Source of the DNA: Xanthomonas boreopolis
GTDB taxonomy: Bacteria; Pseudomonadota; Gammaproteobacteria; Xanthomonadales; Xanthomonadaceae
DNA: 48,778 nucleotides
Direction: 5' to 3'
NCBI GenBank assembly: GCA_014654535.1
Contig: BNBA01000006.1
Coordinates: 1-48,778, forward strand
Shown here: positions 16,165 through 27,923 of the stretch, in pieces
How positions within the stretch are numbered: position 1 is the stretch's first letter
How the letters are laid out: every line of letters starts with the position of its first letter
The notes under the pieces: generated by a model
Database searches by the model: none
The model's input: the letters and a program-made list of their open reading frames with translations, nothing else
Told to the model about the DNA's origin: nothing
Position numbers and translations under genes: made by a program

Positions 16165-18282
16165 TCAGAAGTCCTGCTGCAGGGTCAGGTAGGCGCCACG
16201 GCGCGGTCCCCACTGCGGAGCGAACACGCCGATGCCGCCGCCGTCGCGCAGCTGGTAGCTGCGGTCCAGCGCGTTGACCACGGCCAGCTGCGCATGCAGC
16301 GGATGGCCGCCGAGGTCGAAGTCGTGCGAGGCGCTCAGGTTGAGCTGGAAGTAGGAGGGGAGCGAGGCGCCGTTGGGCACCGTGTCGGTATCGGTGCGCA
16401 GGCCGCTGCCGTACAGGTAGTTCGCCCCGACGCGGTTGTTGCCGGCGAAGCTGTAGCTGATGCCGCCGGAAGACGTCAGCTTCTGGTCGTGGTCGAGGTG
16501 GATCCAGTGGTCGGCGACGTAGGCCAGGGCGTCGGGATCGAAGTTGTAGTCGCCGGTCATGACCTGCTTGCCCATCGCCTTGCTGTAGGCGGCGTTGAAG
16601 TAGGCGCTGAACGGGCCGTCGTCGTAGTCGGCGGAGAACTCCAGGCCGCGGACGTGGCCGTGGCGGTAGTTGAAGGTGGAGTAGATGTAGGCGGCGCCGA
16701 ACTGGCCCTCGTCCTGCAGCCGGTCGGCGCGGCGGTCGTAGGCATCCAGGCCCAGGGTCAGGTGGTCGCCGACGTTCTGCGAGATGCCCAGGTCGTAGTA
16801 GTCGCTGCGCTCGCTCAGCGGCGTGGTGGCGCCGGCGGAAACCTGCTGGTTGGTGGTGCCGTCGTAGAGCGCGATGTCGGTGGTGGAGATCAGCTCGGTG
16901 GCGGGCGGGGTGAAGTAGCGGGCGTAGCCGGCGTGCAGCGTGGTGCCGTCGGTGGCGTGCCAGACCGCGCCGACGCGCGGGCTGAGCTGGCCCTCGCTGC
17001 GGCCGAAGGCCTTGTAGCGGTCGCCGCGCACGCCGTAGTTGACGATCCAGTCGTCGCCGATCTTCCATTCGTCCTGCAGGTAGAGCGCGGTGGTGCTGGT
17101 GTGGAAGCGGCTGGCGTCGGGGATCAGCTCCGGCACGTTGCTGCTCTGGCCGCCGTCCGCATCGGCCGGGAAGACCCAGGCGTCGTTGCGGGCGCTGGCG
17201 CGCTCGAAGCTGCCGTACAGGCCGTAGCGCAGGGTGTGCGAATCGCCGAGCGGCGTGGAGAAGTCGGCCTGCACGGTGTCGGCGCGGTTGGCGCGGTCCA
17301 CCTTCGAGGCGACGCCGTTGAAGATCAGGTCGCCGGCGATGTCCGGGTCGAACGCGACGCTGCTGTAGCGCTGCCCGGCGGAGACCTGGTACGAGGTGTC
17401 GCCGAGCAGGCCCTGCAGCACCAGGCTGGCGAAGCGGGTGTTCTCGCGCTGGTTCTCGTCGAGCCTGGAGGAGTCGTAGTCGGTGGTGCCCAGGTAGTCG
17501 AAGGCCGGGGCCTGGTCCGGATTGTTCGGGATCTGGAAGCGGTTGTTGGCGTAGCCCGCCATCAGGCTGAGGCGGGTGTCGTCGTCGACCAGGTAGGTGA
17601 GATCGGCAAAAGCCTTGCCTTGGTGGGTCTTGTCGTGTTCCGGGGTGCGGCTGTCGGTGGGATTCTCCAGGCCGACCTTGTCCTGGTCGTAGTTGCCGGT
17701 GACGAACCAGCTCCAGCGTCCGGAGCTGCCCCACCACGAGGCGAACGGATTGACCTTGCCGAACGAGCCGGTGGTGATGCCGACGCTGCCGCCGTTGCCG
17801 AGTTCGGCGCCGTTCTTGGTGGTGACGTCGACCACCGCCGCGGTGCGGTCGCCGAACTGGGCCGGCAGCGCGCCGTCGAGCAGGCGGATGTTCTTGATCG
17901 TGCGCGGGTCGAGCGTCTGGCCGAAGCCGGAGATCGACTCGGGCAGGATCACGCCGTTGATGCGGTACTGCAGGTTGGCGTGGTCGCCGCGGACGTGGAT
18001 GCCGCCGTAGGAGTCCTGCACCACGCCTGGTGCCTGCAGCAGGACCTGGTTGAGCGGGGTGGAGGCGCCCAGCGGCAGCCTGTCGATGTCCTCGGCGGAG
18101 ATCGTGAACTGGCTGCTGCCGATGTCGGGCGACAGCGCGTTGCGGGCCGCTTCCAGCTTGGCGGTGACCTGCACCGCATCGAGGTCGGTGACGGCGCCGG
18201 GCGTGGCTTCGTCGGCCAGGGCAAGCGCGGGGAGGGAGGCGAGGACCATCGAGATGGCGGAGGCGAGCAGGCGGGTATTCAT
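16165..18282 (-). CDS. TonB-dependent outer-membrane receptor
   Basis: The protein has 705 residues. A signal peptide ends near residue 23 (ALA before DEATPG). A TonB-box-like DLDAVQVTA lies at 33-41. The plug domain spans about 50-158 and contains QVLLQAPGVVQDSYGGIHVR and INGVILPE. The rest is a beta-barrel ending in phenylalanine, as barrels recognised by Bam do. Such receptors import siderophores, vitamins, sugars or metals using TonB energy. A Zur-box-like inverted repeat at 18306-18320 suggests zinc control, so zinc uptake is one inference; the substrate cannot be read from the sequence. The ribosome binding site is weak. The gene stands alone. Confidence 0.9.
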   Translation of the reverse strand: MNTRLLASAISMVLASLPALALADEATPGAVTDLDAVQVTAKLEAARNALSPDIGSSQFTISAEDIDRLPLGASTPLNQVLLQAPGVVQDSYGGIHVRGDHANLQYRINGVILPESISGFGQTLDPRTIKNIRLLDGALPAQFGDRTAAVVDVTTKNGAELGNGGSVGITTGSFGKVNPFASWWGSSGRWSWFVTGNYDQDKVGLENPTDSRTPEHDKTHQGKAFADLTYLVDDDTRLSLMAGYANNRFQIPNNPDQAPAFDYLGTTDYDSSRLDENQRENTRFASLVLQGLLGDTSYQVSAGQRYSSVAFDPDIAGDLIFNGVASKVDRANRADTVQADFSTPLGDSHTLRYGLYGSFERASARNDAWVFPADADGGQSSNVPELIPDASRFHTSTTALYLQDEWKIGDDWIVNYGVRGDRYKAFGRSEGQLSPRVGAVWHATDGTTLHAGYARYFTPPATELISTTDIALYDGTTNQQVSAGATTPLSERSDYYDLGISQNVGDHLTLGLDAYDRRADRLQDEGQFGAAYIYSTFNYRHGHVRGLEFSADYDDGPFSAYFNAAYSKAMGKQVMTGDYNFDPDALAYVADHWIHLDHDQKLTSSGGISYSFAGNNRVGANYLYGSGLRTDTDTVPNGASLPSYFQLNLSASHDFDLGGHPLHAQLAVVNALDRSYQLRDGGGIGVFAPQWGPRRGAYLTLQQDF

Positions 18283-18305
18283 CGGAAGCGCCGGGTGGGG
18301 AGGGG

Positions 18306-18320
18306 TGTTATTCAGTAACA
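18306..18320 (-). promoter_or_regulatory. Zur-box-like inverted repeat upstream of the TonB receptor
   Basis: TGTTATTCAGTAACA is a 15-base inverted repeat with 5-base perfect arms. Against the gammaproteobacterial Zur core TGTTATANTATAACA it matches 11 of 14 defined bases. It lies 23 bases before the receptor start codon, in the one AT-rich patch of a GC-rich leader. Zur represses zinc uptake genes when zinc is plentiful. The assignment is by eye and not proven. Confidence 0.45.
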
Positions 18321-18451
18321 ATCCTCCCAGGGCGGTGCCGCCGCCTAGCCCGAAAGTCATGCCTGCCGCACCGGCTTTGCCTGGGGTTTAGAGACCTCGG
18401 AAAAATGTCGGAGAGCGGTGCCGCTTTGCCGCCGCACCCGCCTTTGCGATG

Positions 18452-18478
18452 ATGGGCGACTCCCAAGGAGTCGCCCAT
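18452..18478 (+). promoter_or_regulatory. Perfect hairpin covering ribosome binding site and start codon of DAHP synthase
   Basis: ATGGGCGACTCC (18452-18463) pairs perfectly with GGAGTCGCCCAT (18467-18478) around a CAA loop. The right arm contains most of the AAGGAG ribosome binding site (18465-18470) and the first two bases of the start codon at 18477. In mRNA this 12-pair stem would hide the start from ribosomes unless opened, which points to translational control. Confidence 0.65.
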
Positions 18479-19880
18479 GTCCCCCTCGTCCCCCGCCCGC
18501 CTGGTCGAAGTGCCCGCCTCGGAATGGAACCCCGACAGCTGGCGGTCGCGCCCGGGGCTGCAGATGCCGACCTATCCCGACGCGGCCGAGCTGGAAACGG
18601 CGCTCGCCGAGCTGCGCCAGCTGCCGCCGCTGGTGACCTCGTGGGAGATCTTCGCGCTCAAGCGCCAGATCGCCGAGGCCCAGGAGGGCAGGCGCTTCCT
18701 GCTGCAGGGCGGGGATTGCGCGGAGAACTTCGCCGACTGCGAATCGAACATGATCTCCAACCGGCTCAAGGTGCTGCTGCAGATGAGCCTGGTGCTGGTG
18801 CACGGCCTGCGCGTGCCGGTGGTGCGGGTGGGGCGCTTCGCCGGGCAGTACGCCAAGCCGCGTTCGGCCGATACCGAGATCCGCGACGGCGTGACCTTGC
18901 CGAGCTACCGCGGCGACGTGATCAACGCCCCCGACTTCACCGCGGAAGCGCGCGCCCCCGACCCGCGCCGGATGATCACGGCGCATTCGCGCTCGGCGAT
19001 GACGATGAATTTCGTGCGCGCGCTGATCGACGGCGGTTTCGCCGACCTGCACCATCCCGAGTACTGGAACCTGAGCTGGGTCGGCTACTCGCCGCTGGCC
19101 GAGGACTACCAGAAGATGGTCGCCTCGATCGGCGATGCCGTGCGGTTCATGGAGACGCTGTCCGGCTCGGAGGTGCACAACCTCAACCGGATCGACTTCT
19201 ACACCTCGCACGAGGCGCTGCTGCTGCCGTACGAAGCGGCCCTGACCCGGCAGGTGCCGCGCCAGTGGGGCTGGTTCAACCTGTCCACGCACTACCCGTG
19301 GATCGGCATGCGCACCGCGGCGCTGGACGGCGCGCACGTGGAATACTTCCGCGGCATCCGCAATCCGATCGCGATCAAGGTCGGCCCGTCGGTGCAGCCG
19401 GACCAGTTGCTGCGGCTGGTCGACGTGCTCAACCCCGACGACGAGCCGGGCCGGCTCACTTTCATCCACCGCATGGGCGCGGCGCAGATCGCCGATAAGC
19501 TGCCGCCGCTGCTCGACGCGGTCAAGCGCGACGGCCGCCGCGTGCTGTGGGTGTGCGACGCGATGCACGGCAATACCGAGAGCACCGGCAACGGCTTCAA
19601 GACGCGCCGCTTCGACAACATCCTGCGCGAGGTCGAGTGGTCGTTCGACCTGCATGCGGCGGCCGGCACGCGGCTGGGCGGCGTGCACCTGGAACTGACC
19701 GGCGAGGACGTGACCGAATGCACCGGCGGCGCGCGCGAACTGACCGAGCGCGACCTCGAGCGCTGCTACCGCTCCACCGTCGATCCGCGCCTGAACTACG
19801 AGCAGTCGCTGGAAATCGCGATGGCCATCGTGCGCAAGCAGCAACAGGCCCCGTCGCCGATCGGCGCCAAGGAGGCGTAA
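18477..19880 (+). CDS. 3-deoxy-7-phosphoheptulonate synthase, class II
   Basis: The enzyme has 467 residues and joins phosphoenolpyruvate and erythrose 4-phosphate to DAHP, the first step of the shikimate pathway to aromatic amino acids. Class II (plant-like) motifs are present: GRRFLLQGGDCAENFAD, VVRVGRFAGQYAKPRS, IKVGPSV and TRLGGVHLELTGEDVTEC. It has no similarity to the AroG/F/H class I type. The ribosome binding site AAGGAG six bases before the ATG lies in a perfect hairpin, so expression may be controlled at translation. It is a single gene, about 200 bases from a divergent TonB receptor. Confidence 0.93.
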   Translation: MSPSSPARLVEVPASEWNPDSWRSRPGLQMPTYPDAAELETALAELRQLPPLVTSWEIFALKRQIAEAQEGRRFLLQGGDCAENFADCESNMISNRLKVLLQMSLVLVHGLRVPVVRVGRFAGQYAKPRSADTEIRDGVTLPSYRGDVINAPDFTAEARAPDPRRMITAHSRSAMTMNFVRALIDGGFADLHHPEYWNLSWVGYSPLAEDYQKMVASIGDAVRFMETLSGSEVHNLNRIDFYTSHEALLLPYEAALTRQVPRQWGWFNLSTHYPWIGMRTAALDGAHVEYFRGIRNPIAIKVGPSVQPDQLLRLVDVLNPDDEPGRLTFIHRMGAAQIADKLPPLLDAVKRDGRRVLWVCDAMHGNTESTGNGFKTRRFDNILREVEWSFDLHAAAGTRLGGVHLELTGEDVTECTGGARELTERDLERCYRSTVDPRLNYEQSLEIAMAIVRKQQQAPSPIGAKEA

Positions 19881-19995
19881 CCCGCCCGTTATCGACGGCG
19901 CGTCCGCGGTGCCGGCGCGCGCCGCATGACGCGATGCTCATGCCTGCGGGTGCATGCTGGCCTGCCTGATCCTTCATCCCCGGGAGGAAAGGCCG

Positions 19996-21120
19996 ATGAT
20001 CGACTGGAACGAGGCCAGGCCCTACCTGCTGCCGCTGGGCACCGCGGCGGTGGCGGGTTTCCTGGCCTGGTCGCTGCTGTTGTGGCTGTTCAAGCGCATG
20101 CAGGGCCGCGACTACCGGCGCGCGCGCATCGTGCGCGTGCTGAGCCTGCCGATGGCGTTCGCGATCCCGCTGCTGTTCCTCAACATGGCGCTGGCCGCCA
20201 CGCCGTTGCGCGGCGATGCCTACGACACCGTGCGCCATCTGCTGTCCATCGGCGTGATCGGCTGCCTGACCTGGTTGCTGGTGCGCGCCGTCGCCGCCGG
20301 CGAACAGGCGATCCTGCGCAGCCATCCGATGGAGGTGGCCGACAACCTCCAGGCGCGCCGGATCCAGACCCAGACCCGGGTGATCGCGCGGGTCCTGATG
20401 GGGGCGATCATCCTGCTGGGCCTGTCGGCGGTGCTGCTGAGTTTCGATCCGGTGAAGCAGATCGGCCGCACCTTGCTGGCGTCGGCGGGCATCGTCGGCC
20501 TGGTCGCCGGCATCGCCGCCAAGCCGGTGTTCGGCAACCTCATCGCCGGCCTGCAGATCGCGCTGACCCAACCGATCCGGCTGGACGACGTGGTGATCGT
20601 CGAGGGCGAGTGGGGGCGCATCGAGGAGATCGGCAGCGCCTACGTGGTGGTGCGGATCTGGGACGAGCGGCGCATGGTGGTGCCGTTGTCCTGGTTCATC
20701 GAGAACCCGTTCCAGAACTGGACCCGGCGCAGCGCCGACCTGCTCGGTACCGCGTTCCTGTGGCTGGACTACCGCACGCCGGTCGCGGCGGTGCGCAGCG
20801 AGCTGGAACGCATCTGCCGGAACGAACCGCTGTGGGACGGGCGGGTCTGCGTCACCCAGGTGACCGAGACCAGCGAACGGACGATCCAGGTGCGCCTGCT
20901 GGTGAGCGCGCGCAATTCCGGCGATGCGTTCGACCTGCGCTGCATCGTGCGCGAGAGGATGATCGACTTCCTGATGCGCGAGCATCCGTATGCGCTGCCG
21001 CGCCTGCGCGCGGAAATCTCGCGGGAGGCGGAACCGCCGCGGCCGGCCCTGCGATCGACCGCGGGCAGCGTGCGTTCGCCGGGCGCGGAGGACGGCGAGC
21101 CGGCGATCGCGTCCGGCTGA
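19996..21120 (+). CDS. MscS-family mechanosensitive channel protein
   Basis: The protein has 374 residues. Four membrane segments lie at about 12-32, 48-68, 81-101 and 133-150. Then comes the pore-lining helix and MscS beta domain (about 157-215) with ASAGIVGLVAGIAAKPVFGN and PIRLDDVVIVEGEWGRIEEI. The C-terminal cytoplasmic domain follows, with a loose proline-rich tail. Such channels release solutes on osmotic downshock. GGAGG upstream selects the ATG at 19996; an earlier ATG at 19954 lacks a site. The stop lies six bases from the end of the convergent amidase gene, with no room for a terminator. Confidence 0.88.
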   Translation: MIDWNEARPYLLPLGTAAVAGFLAWSLLLWLFKRMQGRDYRRARIVRVLSLPMAFAIPLLFLNMALAATPLRGDAYDTVRHLLSIGVIGCLTWLLVRAVAAGEQAILRSHPMEVADNLQARRIQTQTRVIARVLMGAIILLGLSAVLLSFDPVKQIGRTLLASAGIVGLVAGIAAKPVFGNLIAGLQIALTQPIRLDDVVIVEGEWGRIEEIGSAYVVVRIWDERRMVVPLSWFIENPFQNWTRRSADLLGTAFLWLDYRTPVAAVRSELERICRNEPLWDGRVCVTQVTETSERTIQVRLLVSARNSGDAFDLRCIVRERMIDFLMREHPYALPRLRAEISREAEPPRPALRSTAGSVRSPGAEDGEPAIASG

Positions 21121-21126
21121 TGCCGG

Positions 21127-22746
21127 TCAGCGCAAAGCCGGCGGCGGGCGCGTGGGCAGGAAGCGCGGCGGGGTGCGTGCGCGGGTGAGCTGTTCGTAGG
21201 CGTATGCCAGCTCGATCAGGCGCGGTTCGCTCCAGGCGGTGCCGACGAACAGCAGGCCGAGCGGAAGGCCGTTGCTGCTGCCCATCGGCACGCTGAGGCT
21301 GGGATAGCCGGCCACCGCGGCCGCGCCGTAGCCGGCGCCCGGGAAGTCGTCGCCCCGCACGGGGTCGATCGGCCAGGCCGGGCCGGTGGTCGGCACGACC
21401 AGCGCATCCAGCCGGTCGGCCTCGAGCGCCGCGTCGATGCCTTCCGGCCCGGCCAGCCGGCGGGCGAGGGTGCGGGCGGCGATGTAGGCGCTGTCGCCGG
21501 GGCCGGCCGTCGCCTGCGCCTGCTCGAACAGTTCCTGGCCGAAATGCGGCATTTCCTGCCCGGCATGGCGGCGATTGAACGCGATCAGTTCGGCCAGCGT
21601 CCGGACCGGTGCCTGGTGCGTGGCGAGATAGCGCTCCAGGCCGGCCTTGAACTCGGTCAGCAGCACTTGCATCTCGGCCTCTTCCCACTGGCCCTCGGTG
21701 GGCAGGCGCGTCTGGACGACGGTGGCGCCCGCCTCGCGCAGCACCTGCACGGCGTCGCGCATCGCCGCGGCGACGTCGGGACGCTCGTCCAAGGCATTGT
21801 GCAGCACGCCGATCCGCGCGCCCCGCAGGCCCTGCGGGTTCAGGCGCGAGGCGTAGTCGTAGACCGCCTGCCCCGGGCGCGCCGCGGTGGCGGGATCGTC
21901 CGGGTCGCGGCCGGCCATGGCCGACAGCAGCACCGCGGCATCGGCGACGCTGCGCGTCATCGGGCCGGCGGTGTCCTGGCTGAAGGAGATCGGGATGATG
22001 CCGCTGCGGCTGACCAGACCGACGGTCGGCTTGAGCCCGACCAGGCCGTTCACCGCGGCCGGGCAGACGATGCTGCCGTCGGTCTCGGTGCCGATGCCGG
22101 CCACGGCGAGGTTCGCCGATACCGCCGCGCCGGTGCCGGAGCTGGAGCCGCACGGGGTGTGGTCGAGCGCGTAGGGATTGCGGGTCTGCCCGCCACGGGC
22201 GCTCCAGCCGGAACTGGACCGGGTGGAGCGGAAGTTCGCCCATTCGCTGAGGTTGGTCTTGCCCAGGATCACCGCGCCGGCCTGGCGCAGGCGCTGGACC
22301 AGGAAGGCGTCCTGGCGCGGATGGAAGCCGGCCAGCGCGAGCGAGCCGGCGCTGTTGGCCATCGGCGTGGCGTCGATGTTGTCCTTGAGCAGCAGCGGGA
22401 TGCCGTGCAGCGGGCCGCGGATCGTGCCGGCGCGGCGCTCGGCGTCCAGGCGCGCGGCCTCGTCGGCGGCCCGGGGATTCAGTTCGACGACCGCGTTGAG
22501 CCTGGGCCCGGCCCGGTCGATACGGGCGATGCGGTCCAGGTAGGCGCGGACCAGCGTGGCGCTGTCGAGCTCGCCGCGGGCCATGCGCGCCTGCAGGTCG
22601 GCGATGTCGGCCTCGGCGTAGAGGAAGGCGTCCGCGTTCGCGGCGTGCGGCGTCATCGCGTTCGTCTCGGTGCTGGGCGGGTTGGCGTCCCGGCAACCGG
22701 CAAGCAGCAGGGCAGCCGCGAATGCGGGCATCGCAAGCAGGCGCAT
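21127..22746 (-). CDS. Amidase-signature lipoprotein
   Basis: The protein has 539 residues. The N-terminus ends in a lipobox LLAGC with Cys18, so it is probably anchored as a lipoprotein facing the periplasm. The amidase-signature core has the catalytic lysine in LLLKDNID (Lys121), the glycine/serine motif CGSSSGTG (about 199-206, cis-serine) and the nucleophile serine in [11 protein letters not shown] (Ser225). The family hydrolyses amide bonds in many substrates, including peptide amides; the substrate here is unknown. It is distinct from GatA, which is cytoplasmic and shorter. It is a single gene, convergent with the channel gene. Confidence 0.88.
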   Translation of the reverse strand: MRLLAMPAFAAALLLAGCRDANPPSTETNAMTPHAANADAFLYAEADIADLQARMARGELDSATLVRAYLDRIARIDRAGPRLNAVVELNPRAADEAARLDAERRAGTIRGPLHGIPLLLKDNIDATPMANSAGSLALAGFHPRQDAFLVQRLRQAGAVILGKTNLSEWANFRSTRSSSGWSARGGQTRNPYALDHTPCGSSSGTGAAVSANLAVAGIGTETDGSIVCPAAVNGLVGLKPTVGLVSRSGIIPISFSQDTAGPMTRSVADAAVLLSAMAGRDPDDPATAARPGQAVYDYASRLNPQGLRGARIGVLHNALDERPDVAAAMRDAVQVLREAGATVVQTRLPTEGQWEEAEMQVLLTEFKAGLERYLATHQAPVRTLAELIAFNRRHAGQEMPHFGQELFEQAQATAGPGDSAYIAARTLARRLAGPEGIDAALEADRLDALVVPTTGPAWPIDPVRGDDFPGAGYGAAAVAGYPSLSVPMGSSNGLPLGLLFVGTAWSEPRLIELAYAYEQLTRARTPPRFLPTRPPPALR

Positions 22747-22858
22747 GGGCGGGATTCCCGGTGTGACCTCGGAAGGCTAACGGCGGTCCGCGCCGGTTGG
22801 CAACGCGGTCCGGGCGGCGACGATGCGCGCGGCCGGGGATGGCCGGTGTCGGTCGCCG

Positions 22859-23347
22859 TCAGCGCGCGCCGCCGCGGGAGCGCCGCCGCACCAGGTCGCG
22901 TGCGAGGACGGCGACCACCAGCAGGTTCACCGCGAGCACGCCCCACGAGGCCCATCCGGGATGGCGCACGATCGCGTAGATGTCGAAGGGCAGGTAGATC
23001 GCCGCCGAGGCGCAGCCCAGCAGCGAAGCCCAGGCCTTGGCGCGCCACAGTCCCCAGGCTTCGACCAGGTGCAGCACGCCGTAGGCCAGCATGCCCGCCG
23101 CGGCCAGGTGCACCGCGTCGGGGCTGATCATCCGCAGCAGCGACGGCAGCGCGCCATGCTCGGGGTCGAGGTTGAAGCGCCGGATCAGCTCGCTCACGCC
23201 GTGCTGCAGCGGCAACGGGCCCAGGATTTCCAGGCCGGTCGCGCCGAGCACGGCCAACAGCCCCTTGGCCGCCTCCAGCAGGGCGATCAGGTGAAGTCCC
23301 GGATGCGCGTGCGGATCCGGGTCGTAGGGCTTGTCGGCGGGGTCCAC
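22859..23347 (-). CDS. DUF2127 membrane protein downstream of typA
   Basis: This protein of 162 residues starts with GTG (reading VDPADKPYDPDPH); no ATG fits. HPGLHLIALLEAAKGLLAVL opens the first membrane segment and is characteristic of the DUF2127 family. Further segments are DAVHLAAAGMLAYGVLHLVE, WASLLGCASAAIYLPFDIY and VLAVNLLVVAVLARDL. Function is unknown. The start lies only 14 bases after typA with GAGG in between, so it is probably cotranscribed with typA. Confidence 0.8.
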   Translation of the reverse strand: MDPADKPYDPDPHAHPGLHLIALLEAAKGLLAVLGATGLEILGPLPLQHGVSELIRRFNLDPEHGALPSLLRMISPDAVHLAAAGMLAYGVLHLVEAWGLWRAKAWASLLGCASAAIYLPFDIYAIVRHPGWASWGVLAVNLLVVAVLARDLVRRRSRGGAR

Positions 23348-23361
23348 GAGCCGATGATGCC

Positions 23362-25191
<1,830 letters not shown>

Positions 25192-25245
25192 GCGAAAGGG
25201 GGCTCGGTCGACGCCAAGGCAGGATGGGGAAAAGGTAAGCCGACA

Positions 25246-25251
25246 ATTATA
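25246..25251 (-). promoter_or_regulatory. -10 element of the typA promoter
   Basis: On the minus strand a perfect TATAAT lies 55 bases before the typA start codon. No good -35 is seen at 16-18 bases. The gap 25192-25390 is divergent, with ppiB on the other side, so both promoters must lie in these 199 bases. Confidence 0.55.
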
Positions 25252-25390
25252 ACCGTTTGGCGATATCCCCATGGCGGACCGGGGAACCCGGGCGGCCGGG
25301 CCCGTTCAGGCGGGCCGCCCCGGGGCGGCCGGCCGGGCGGCAGGTGTATCCTATCGGGCTGACGCATTCGTCCCGACCCCCGAGGATTCC

Positions 25391-25885
25391 ATGTCCCTGA
25401 TCGCCAACTTCGACACCTCCCGCGGCCCGATCAAGATCGAGCTGTTCGCCGACAAGGCGCCGCTGACGGTGGCCAACTTCGTGAACCTGGCCAAGCGCGG
25501 CTTCTACGACGGCCTGAACTTCCACCGCGTGATCGCCGACTTCATGATCCAGGGCGGCTGCCCGGAGGGGTCCGGCCGCGGCGGCCCGGGCTACCGTTTC
25601 GAGGACGAGACCAACAACGGCGTGCGCCACGAGCGCGGCGTGCTGTCGATGGCCAACGCCGGCCCGAACACCAACGGCAGCCAGTTCTTCATCACCCACA
25701 TCAAGACCGACTGGCTGGACGGCAAGCACACCGTGTTCGGCAAGGTGCTCGAGGGCATGGAGACCGTCGACAGCGTGGTCCAGGGCGACACCATCAACAA
25801 GGTGACGATCGAGGGCGACGCCGATGCCGTGCTGGCCGCCAAGGCCGACCGCGTCGCCGAGTGGAACAAGATCCTCGCCGCCTGA
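25391..25885 (+). CDS. ppiB: Peptidyl-prolyl cis-trans isomerase, cyclophilin type
   Basis: The protein has 164 residues and no signal peptide, so it is the cytoplasmic cyclophilin that speeds proline isomerisation in protein folding. Core motifs are [20 protein letters not shown] (with the catalytic arginine), [16 protein letters not shown] and [16 protein letters not shown]. The start follows GAGG and gives [19 protein letters not shown]. The frame is open further upstream without a site. mdh follows after 104 bases in the same direction, with a weak hairpin between. Confidence 0.94.
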   Translation: MSLIANFDTSRGPIKIELFADKAPLTVANFVNLAKRGFYDGLNFHRVIADFMIQGGCPEGSGRGGPGYRFEDETNNGVRHERGVLSMANAGPNTNGSQFFITHIKTDWLDGKHTVFGKVLEGMETVDSVVQGDTINKVTIEGDADAVLAAKADRVAEWNKILAA

Positions 25886-25894
25886 TTCCCATCC

Positions 25895-25920
25895 CGACGG
25901 TCGCCGCAGCGCGGCCGTCG
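25895..25920 (+). terminator. Possible terminator between ppiB and mdh
   Basis: Arms CGACGGTCGC (25895-25904) and GCGGCCGTCG (25911-25920) pair over 10 bases with one G-T pair and a 6-base loop. The tail CCGTTTCC is poor in T, so termination may be partial. Confidence 0.4.
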
Positions 25921-25974
25921 CCGTTTCCGGGCGCCCGCCGATTCCGCCGCGCCCTCCCCACCGACGCTTCTTAG

Positions 25975-26976
<1,002 letters not shown>

Positions 26977-26997
26977 TCCACTGCCCACCGCATGATC

Positions 26998-27031
26998 CAG
27001 GACGCCGGCCTCGTGCCGGCGTCCTGCTTTT
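26998..27031 (+). terminator. Intrinsic terminator of mdh
   Basis: Perfect 12-base arms CAGGACGCCGGC (26998-27009) and GCCGGCGTCCTG (27015-27026) with the loop CTCGT are followed by CTTTT. The centre GGC-CTCGT-GCC is the same as in the terminators at 14944 and 37318. Confidence 0.85.
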
Positions 27032-27040
27032 CGGATCTGG

Positions 27041-27242
27041 CCTTCTCCCCTCGGGGTGAAGGCATGTTGCTTGCGAACCACGGGTTCGCACATGCCTGAA
27101 CGCCTGGCGCGCTGCGCCAGGCCGGGGCGCGAAGCGAGGTGCCCCATGATGGCGGATGAGGGTGCGGGCGAAACTCTGCGCTGTTGGGCTGCATGAGGCT
27201 TTCCGTACCCTCACCCCAACCCCTCTGCCAATGGGAGAGGGG
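27041..27242 (+). repeat. Multi-hairpin intergenic repeat
   Basis: The gap between mdh and the DUF2501 gene holds a chain of palindromes: CCTTC...GAAGG (27041-27062), GGCATG/CATGCC enclosing TGCGAACC/GGTTCGCA (27061-27096), CCTGGCGC/GCGCCAGG (27103-27121), and CCCCTCT/AGAGGGG (27220-27242). The last is preceded by CCCTCACCCCAAC, a form widespread between genes in Xanthomonadaceae. I see no open frame with a ribosome binding site and no transposase. It looks like a degenerate dispersed repeat. Confidence 0.6.
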
Positions 27243-27359
27243 CTTGTTGGCCGAGCCTTGAGGCCAGTCGGGCGCCGGAGATGCGTCTTGATCCGGATTG
27301 AAGGTCGGGGCCGCTAGGCTGCCACGCACCCGGGGTGGCCGGGAATCGGGAGCAGGGTC

Positions 27360-27809
27360 ATGAAGACGTCGGTCGTGGTGTTGTCGCTGGGCATGCTGTG
27401 CGCGAGCGCGTCGGTGGGCGCGGTCGACCTGAAGGGACTGAAGGACAAGCTGGGCGGCGGCCAGCAGGCCGGCGCGCCGGAAAGCACGGCCGGGCAGGGC
27501 GGGCTGGCCGGCATGCTCGGCGGCGCGGCGTTGCCGGGCATGGATTCGAGCGTGGGCGGCAACGCCGCCGGTGCGTTGCAGTACTGCATCAAGAACAACT
27601 ACCTGAGCGCGAACGCGGCGTCCGGGATCAAGGACAAGCTGCTGAGCAAGGTGTCGGGCCAGCAGGGACAGGACGAGGGCTACCAGCGGGGCGAGCAAGG
27701 CCTGCTGTCCGGGAGCGACGGCAAATCGCTGGACCTGAAGTCGGTGTCCGACAAGGTCAAGCGCAAGGCCTGCGACTATGTGCTCGACAACGCCAAGTCG
27801 ATGATCTGA
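27360..27809 (+). CDS. Exported DUF2501 protein
   Basis: This protein of 149 residues has a signal peptide ending near residue 21. The middle is glycine-rich (GGGQQAGAP, GGLAGMLGGAALPG). The C-terminal part contains ALQYCIKNNYLSANAASGIK and KRKACDYVLDNAKSM. That part matches the DUF2501 family (E. coli YjjA), and its two cysteines, Cys76 and Cys138, could form a disulfide in the periplasm. Function is unknown. The cysteine in the signal peptide (GMLC) does not fit a lipobox. GGAGCAGGG lies before the ATG. prpE follows after 114 bases. Confidence 0.8.
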   Translation: MKTSVVVLSLGMLCASASVGAVDLKGLKDKLGGGQQAGAPESTAGQGGLAGMLGGAALPGMDSSVGGNAAGALQYCIKNNYLSANAASGIKDKLLSKVSGQQGQDEGYQRGEQGLLSGSDGKSLDLKSVSDKVKRKACDYVLDNAKSMI

Positions 27810-27923
27810 GGCCCGCGCCGGCGGCCGGCCCGGGGCCGGTCCGCCGTTCGACCAAGGTCGCAGGGATCGCGCGTGGGCGCCGGCCTATGCTGGAGGCAGC
27901 CCCAAGGTTCTGGGAGGGACCGG

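Noticed and set aside
15595-18318. Open frame of 907 codons on the plus strand over dsbB and the TonB receptor
   Set aside because: The opposite strand encodes a complete receptor with signal peptide, plug and barrel. The plus-strand frame is valine-, glycine- and alanine-rich with no known domain.
18449-19498. Alternative start ATGATGG upstream of DAHP synthase in another frame, 349 codons
   Set aside because: No ribosome binding site, and the product has no recognisable domain; it reads through the coding sequence of the synthase. The left hairpin arm simply contains an ATG.
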